Below, in pieces: positions 7,041 through 9,704 of a stretch of 9,704 nucleotides of DNA. Numbering within the stretch: the first letter of the stretch is position 1; every line of letters starts with the position of its first letter. A model generated the notes under the pieces. That model did no database searches. It was not told where the DNA came from and was given only the letters and a program-made list of their open reading frames with translations. The stretch comes from JBHIER01 sp046760705 [NCBI: bacterium] (GTDB lineage: Bacteria > JBHIER01 > G020348925), in the NCBI GenBank assembly GCA_046760705.1, contig JBHIER010000090.1:1-9704 (forward strand), written 5' to 3'. Both the position numbers and the translations under genes were made by a program.

Positions 7041-8187
7041 AGGCCTCTTTCATCTTGCCGAAGAATCCCTTCCCGCTCTTGGGCGGGTAAAATTCCTCTC
7101 GGCCGGCCAACTCCTGAAAGAGTCGTTTCTCCTCGGCGGTCAATCTGGTGGGAATCCAGACGACGACCTTGACCAGCTGGTCGCCGTTGCCGTATCCGTG
7201 CAGATGGGGTATACCTTTCCCTTTCAGCCTGAATATTTTGCCCGACTGGGTGCCGGGAGGAATGTGCATTCGGACTTTCCCGGTGAGGGTCGGAACCTCC
7301 ACCTCATCGCCCAAAACGGCCTGAGGGACGCCGATGGCCAATTGATAGATGATGTCATCACCGTGCCGTTCAAAATGGGGGTGGTCCTTCTCCTCGATAA
7401 AGACGACGACATCGCCTGCGGACCCGCCTCGAGGCCCGCTATCTCCCTGACCCCGAATGGGAATGTAGTTCCCGGAGGCCACACCGGCCGGCACCTTTAC
7501 CGAAATGGTGCTGGTCCCGCGAACCCTCCCCTGGCCGGCACAGCTCGGACAGGGTTGATCGATGAGCTGCCCCTCGCCGCCGCAGGTTCTGCAGGGGATG
7601 ACGTTGACAAACTGTCCGAAGAGAGAGCGAGACATCTGGCGCAGTTCTCCGGATCCGTGACACGAGGGACAGATCTTCATGCCACCTGTGCTCTTGGCGC
7701 CGGTCCCCCCGCAGGCAGAGCAGAGTTGCATTCGTGTCAACTTAATCTTCTTCTCCACCCCCTTGGCGATCTCCTCCAGGGTCAGTTTCAGCCTGACCTG
7801 TAGATCGCTGCCCCGTTGCGCTCCCCTGCGTCTGGTCGTCCCCCGCCGCGTTCCGAAAATATCCCCGAAGAAGCCGCCTCCGAAGAGGTCGCCCAGAATA
7901 TCCTCAAAGTCCCTGAAATGGGTGAAGTCGGACCACTGGAAACCGCCTCTGCTGAAGGCTCCACTGAGCCCTTCGTGCCCGTACTGATCGTAAGTCGACC
8001 GCTTCTGGGGATCGCTCAACACCTCATAGGCCTCGGCCGTCTCTTTGAACTTCTCCTCGGCGTGCTTGTCGCCTGGGTTTCTATCGGGGTGGTACCTCAT
8101 CGCCATTTTTCGGTAGGCCTTCTTTATTTCATCTTCGGAGGCGTTCCGATCCACCCCTAACACCTCGTAATAGTCACGCTTTGCCAT
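7030..8187 (-). CDS. dnaJ: Chaperone protein DnaJ (Hsp40)
   Basis: DnaJ delivers unfolded substrates to DnaK and stimulates its ATPase in the cytoplasm. All parts of a type I DnaJ are present in 385 residues, the normal length: a J-domain with His33-Pro34-Asp35; a Gly/Phe-rich linker (about 75-111); a zinc-finger domain with four CxxCxGxG repeats (CSACGGTG 156-163, CPSCHGSG 173-180, CRTCGGEG 199-206, CPSCAGQG 213-220); and the C-terminal substrate-binding domain. ATG 8187 gives the canonical [12 protein letters not shown] start, although no strong ribosome binding site precedes it. It probably forms a transcription unit with rsmE downstream. A 248-base non-coding spacer separates it from grpE, where dnaK would normally sit. 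Confidence 0.98.
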   Translation of the reverse strand: MAKRDYYEVLGVDRNASEDEIKKAYRKMAMRYHPDRNPGDKHAEEKFKETAEAYEVLSDPQKRSTYDQYGHEGLSGAFSRGGFQWSDFTHFRDFEDILGDLFGGGFFGDIFGTRRGTTRRRGAQRGSDLQVRLKLTLEEIAKGVEKKIKLTRMQLCSACGGTGAKSTGGMKICPSCHGSGELRQMSRSLFGQFVNVIPCRTCGGEGQLIDQPCPSCAGQGRVRGTSTISVKVPAGVASGNYIPIRGQGDSGPRGGSAGDVVVFIEEKDHPHFERHGDDIIYQLAIGVPQAVLGDEVEVPTLTGKVRMHIPPGTQSGKIFRLKGKGIPHLHGYGNGDQLVKVVVWIPTRLTAEEKRLFQELAGREEFYPPKSGKGFFGKMKEAFGV

Positions 8188-8435
8188 AGTGGGATATCTT
8201 CTGTCCTAGATTGTTCGCCACAGAGGCACAGAGATCTTTAGAAATACAGGAGTACTGGAGTGTTGGATTATTGGTGTATTGAAAATCTTGGAGCCAGTCC
8301 GCAGGTCCCGCAGATTCAGATCCTGACGCGATCCACCACTCCAACCAATACTCCAATTTGTCCTCCGTGCTCCGTTGGATAAAACATCTATCCTCCGGGG
8401 CGTGTCTCGGTGACTGAGGAAGACAAGGGGAGACA
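8188..8435. repeat. Repeat-like spacer between grpE and dnaJ, in the usual place of dnaK
   Basis: There is no gene here; a 76-codon minus-strand frame (8206-8436) is made of low-complexity repeat sequence. The stretch contains TGGAGTGTTGG (8256-8266) and its near-inverse CCAATACTCCA (8345-8355, 10 of 11 bases), several related TTGG/CCAA words, and CCACAGAGGCACAGAG (8218-8233), a string I associate with interspersed intergenic repeats in environmental genomes. GTGTCTC (8402-8408) pairs with GAGACAC (8430-8436) at the grpE stop, without a T-run. I see no clear promoter for dnaJ. Confidence 0.45.
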
Positions 8436-8978
8436 CTATCTGTTTACGGCCACCTTTGACGGGCGCAGGACTCTGTCGTTCAGCATATAGCCCCTCTCCA
8501 CCTCTTCGACCACTGTCTCCGGGGGGTGTTCTTTCTTTTCGACCACCAGGACCGCCTCGTGCCTGTGAGGGTCAAAGGGCAGGCCAACGGCCTCGATCTC
8601 CTTCACCCCTTGCCTTTGCAGCATATCCTTCAACTGTTGGTAAATCATCTCGACCCCTTTATGAAAGGAGTCGAAGTCGGCCGACGAGGTGGCAGCCGCC
8701 AGGGCCCGTTCAAAATTGTCCACAACAGGAATGAGCTGGGAGATGAGATCTTCGTTGGCGCTCTTCATCAGCTCGCTGAACTCCCGGGCCGTTCGCTTCT
8801 TAAAATTGTCGAAGTCAGCCGCCAGCCTCAAGAATTTGTCCTGGCACTCCTCCAGTTGCTTCTTGTATGTGTCCACCTCCTTGACAAGAGCCTCTACCCT
8901 CTTCCCCGGCCCCCTTCTGGTTCTCCTCTTCTTCTCGGCGCTCTTTTTCTCGTTATCGGCGATCTCTTTCTCAGCCAT
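8436..8978 (-). CDS. grpE: Nucleotide exchange factor GrpE
   Basis: GrpE releases ADP from DnaK and so resets the Hsp70 cycle. The 180-residue protein shows a charged N-terminus, a long coiled coil (about residues 27-68, containing DFDNFKKRTAREF), the PVVDNFERAL helix (84-93), and the C-terminal beta wing with FDPHRHEAV (135-143) and GYMLNDRVLRPSKVAV (163-178). ATG 8978 is backed by AGAGGTGA seven or so bases upstream. It follows its own promoter and hairpin leader (9090-9021) and is the first gene of the grpE, dnaJ, rsmE series. Its normal neighbours hrcA (upstream) and dnaK (downstream) are both absent here. Confidence 0.97.
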   Translation of the reverse strand: MAEKEIADNEKKSAEKKRRTRRGPGKRVEALVKEVDTYKKQLEECQDKFLRLAADFDNFKKRTAREFSELMKSANEDLISQLIPVVDNFERALAAATSSADFDSFHKGVEMIYQQLKDMLQRQGVKEIEAVGLPFDPHRHEAVLVVEKKEHPPETVVEEVERGYMLNDRVLRPSKVAVNR

Positions 8979-9020
8979 AGACTCACCTCTTCAACGTCTT
9001 GTTCCACAACGGTCGTTCGT

Positions 9021-9050
9021 AAAAAATAGGCACTCACCATGAGAGTGCCT
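9021..9050 (-). promoter_or_regulatory. CIRCE-like operator or attenuator hairpin in the grpE leader
   Basis: AGGCACTC and GAGTGCCT (9028-9035 and 9043-9050) form a perfect 8-base inverted repeat with a 7-base centre. It starts about five bases downstream of the expected transcription start of grpE. The GCACTC/GAGTGC core matches CIRCE, the HrcA operator (TTAGCACTC, nine bases, GAGTGCTAA), but the spacer is 7 and not 9, and the outer bases differ. Read on the minus strand the stem is followed by ATTTTTT (9027-9021), which also makes it look like an intrinsic terminator or attenuator. It may do either job or both. Confidence 0.55.
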
Positions 9051-9061
9051 GAAACTACAAT

Positions 9062-9090
9062 AAGATATTGATATAAAGGGAGGTTGTCAA
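9062..9090 (-). promoter_or_regulatory. Sigma70-type promoter of grpE
   Basis: A perfect -35 TTGACA (9090-9085) is followed after exactly 17 bases by TATCTT (9067-9062), with transcription expected to begin near 9055. It lies between the terminator of the gene to the right and the CIRCE-like hairpin. It does not have the sigma32-type CTTGAA/CCCCAT pattern, so heat control would have to come from a repressor. Confidence 0.65.
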
Positions 9091-9096
9091 GAGGAA

Positions 9097-9120
9097 ACTT
9101 TCCCAAAGGCGCGGGAAAGT
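9097..9120. repeat. Inverted repeat just upstream of the grpE -35 box
   Basis: ACTTTCCC (9097-9104) and GGGAAAGT (9113-9120) are perfect 8-base arms around AAAGGCGC. The repeat ends six bases before the -35 element. On the minus strand it is followed only by TTTCC, so it would be a poor terminator. A binding site for a regulator of grpE, or a backup stop for the gene to the right, is possible; neither is shown. Confidence 0.4.
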
Positions 9121-9125
9121 GACCG

Positions 9126-9167
9126 AAAAAGAGAAATACCGGCCCTGAAGAAGAGCCGGCATTTCTC
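9126..9167 (-). terminator. Rho-independent terminator of the outer-membrane protein gene
   Basis: A 13-base stem (GAGAAAT-GCCGGC with GCCGGT-ATTTCTC on the minus strand, one G-T wobble; plus coordinates 9131-9143 and 9155-9167) is followed directly by TTTTT (9130-9126). It begins 21 bases after the stop codon of the 9188-9704 gene and separates that gene from grpE. Confidence 0.85.
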
Positions 9168-9187
9168 TAACCCTATGGTTTAAGACT

Positions 9188-9704
9188 TCATTTGAAGTCG
9201 TAAGTCACCGAAACCCGTGGAAAGAGCTTTCCCTCATAGCCGCTGAGGAAGTTGGGTCCGTGATTGAGAAAGTCGTCATCGACCTGGACGTCGAAGATGA
9301 GGCTCTTAAACTGTATCGCGGCCCCGATGTAAATGTCCATAGGGGCTGAAGTAGAGGCGTCCTCTACTTCATAGAATTTCCCTTCGTTATGGTAGTACCT
9401 ATCACGTGTATATGTGTTTTTGTACAACCATTTCTTAAACCCAAGCCGAAAATCGAGCCATTTACTGACGTCCACGTCGATCCCGGCCCCATAAAAAGGA
9501 ATGGCTTTATAGCTATACTCCCGTTCCTCTTTGTTTCGCGGAAATCTTGGGCCAAGATAGGTATCTGTCCAGGTCGAAGTACGGAAATAAATCCCTCCAT
9601 CGAGGACCACCAGAACATTTTCCCTGGGTGTGAGGTTGACCCCGCTCCCTATCCTAAAAGATATCGCTGAGTGCTCTTCCTTCTTTATCCTCAAAGAGTC
9701 TGCC
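9188..9704 (-). CDS. Probable outer-membrane beta-barrel protein, N-terminal part beyond the window
   Basis: The frame is open to the window edge and 171 residues are visible. The first internal TTG (9694) is not a credible start. The sequence alternates polar and hydrophobic or aromatic residues in strand-length runs (VLVVLDGGIYFRTS, AIPFYGAGIDVDVS, WLDFRLGFKKWLY, MDIYIGAAIQFKSLIFDV). The runs are separated by polar, charged loops, and the protein closes with LFPRVSVTYDFK. That pattern, with an aromatic near the C-terminus, fits the last strands of an outer-membrane barrel inserted by BamA. The signal peptide expected for this class would be in the missing part. I cannot name the family. It has its own strong terminator, so it is probably not co-transcribed with grpE. 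Confidence 0.65.
   Translation of the reverse strand, partial: ADSLRIKKEEHSAISFRIGSGVNLTPRENVLVVLDGGIYFRTSTWTDTYLGPRFPRNKEEREYSYKAIPFYGAGIDVDVSKWLDFRLGFKKWLYKNTYTRDRYYHNEGKFYEVEDASTSAPMDIYIGAAIQFKSLIFDVQVDDDFLNHGPNFLSGYEGKLFPRVSVTYDFK

Noticed and set aside
7012-7803. 263-codon plus-strand frame
   Set aside because: It is antisense to dnaJ and the start of rsmE, both certain genes.
8206-8436. 76-codon minus-strand frame between grpE and dnaJ
   Set aside because: It is composed of repeat-like intergenic sequence, has no ribosome binding site and has no resemblance to DnaK or any protein family.
1-9704. CRISPR array, tRNA or rRNA genes
   Set aside because: I found no regularly spaced repeats and no tRNA- or rRNA-like sequence on either strand by eye.

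Overview
The window carries bacterial housekeeping genes plus a small accessory block. It probably comes from a diderm (Gram-negative-type) anaerobe, because the gene at the right edge reads like the C-terminal part of an outer-membrane beta-barrel. The radical SAM family and the degenerate interspersed repeats between genes remind me of uncultivated Desulfobacterota, Nitrospirota or NC10-type genomes. That placement is an inference; no single gene proves it. Nearly everything is on the minus strand. The clear exception is rpmB.

Layout from left to right. Positions 1-1774 hold most of recG (minus strand), with its C-terminus off the left edge. Positions 1790-3880 are an accessory stretch. It has a hairpin just upstream of recG, a possible 56-residue ORF, a RelE/ParE-like toxin ORF with an unfamiliar tail and no visible antitoxin, a two-gene module (a 62-residue protein and a nucleotidyltransferase whose reading frames overlap by 59 bases), and an unrecognised 150-codon ORF with a doubtful start. 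A stretch of about 315 bases without a gene then leads to a zinc-type rpmB (4145-4357, plus strand). rpmB converges on, and overlaps by 12 bases, a large uncharacterised radical SAM gene (4346-6004, minus).

The right third is a chaperone and ribosome-maintenance cluster on the minus strand: grpE (8436-8978), dnaJ (7030-8187) and rsmE (6261-7040, overlapping the end of dnaJ). dnaK is missing from its usual place between grpE and dnaJ; a 248-base non-coding spacer sits there instead. hrcA is not next to grpE either. Even so, the grpE leader has a good sigma70-type promoter (TTGACA, 17 bases, TATCTT). Just downstream of it is a perfect inverted repeat that resembles both a shortened CIRCE/HrcA operator and an intrinsic terminator. 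A strong terminator at 9126-9167 closes the outer-membrane gene to the right.

The points most worth a second look are the dual-coded overlap in the nucleotidyltransferase module, the CIRCE/terminator-like hairpin in the grpE leader, the loss of dnaK from the cluster, and a palindromic element at 6096-6189 flanked by 9-base direct repeats.
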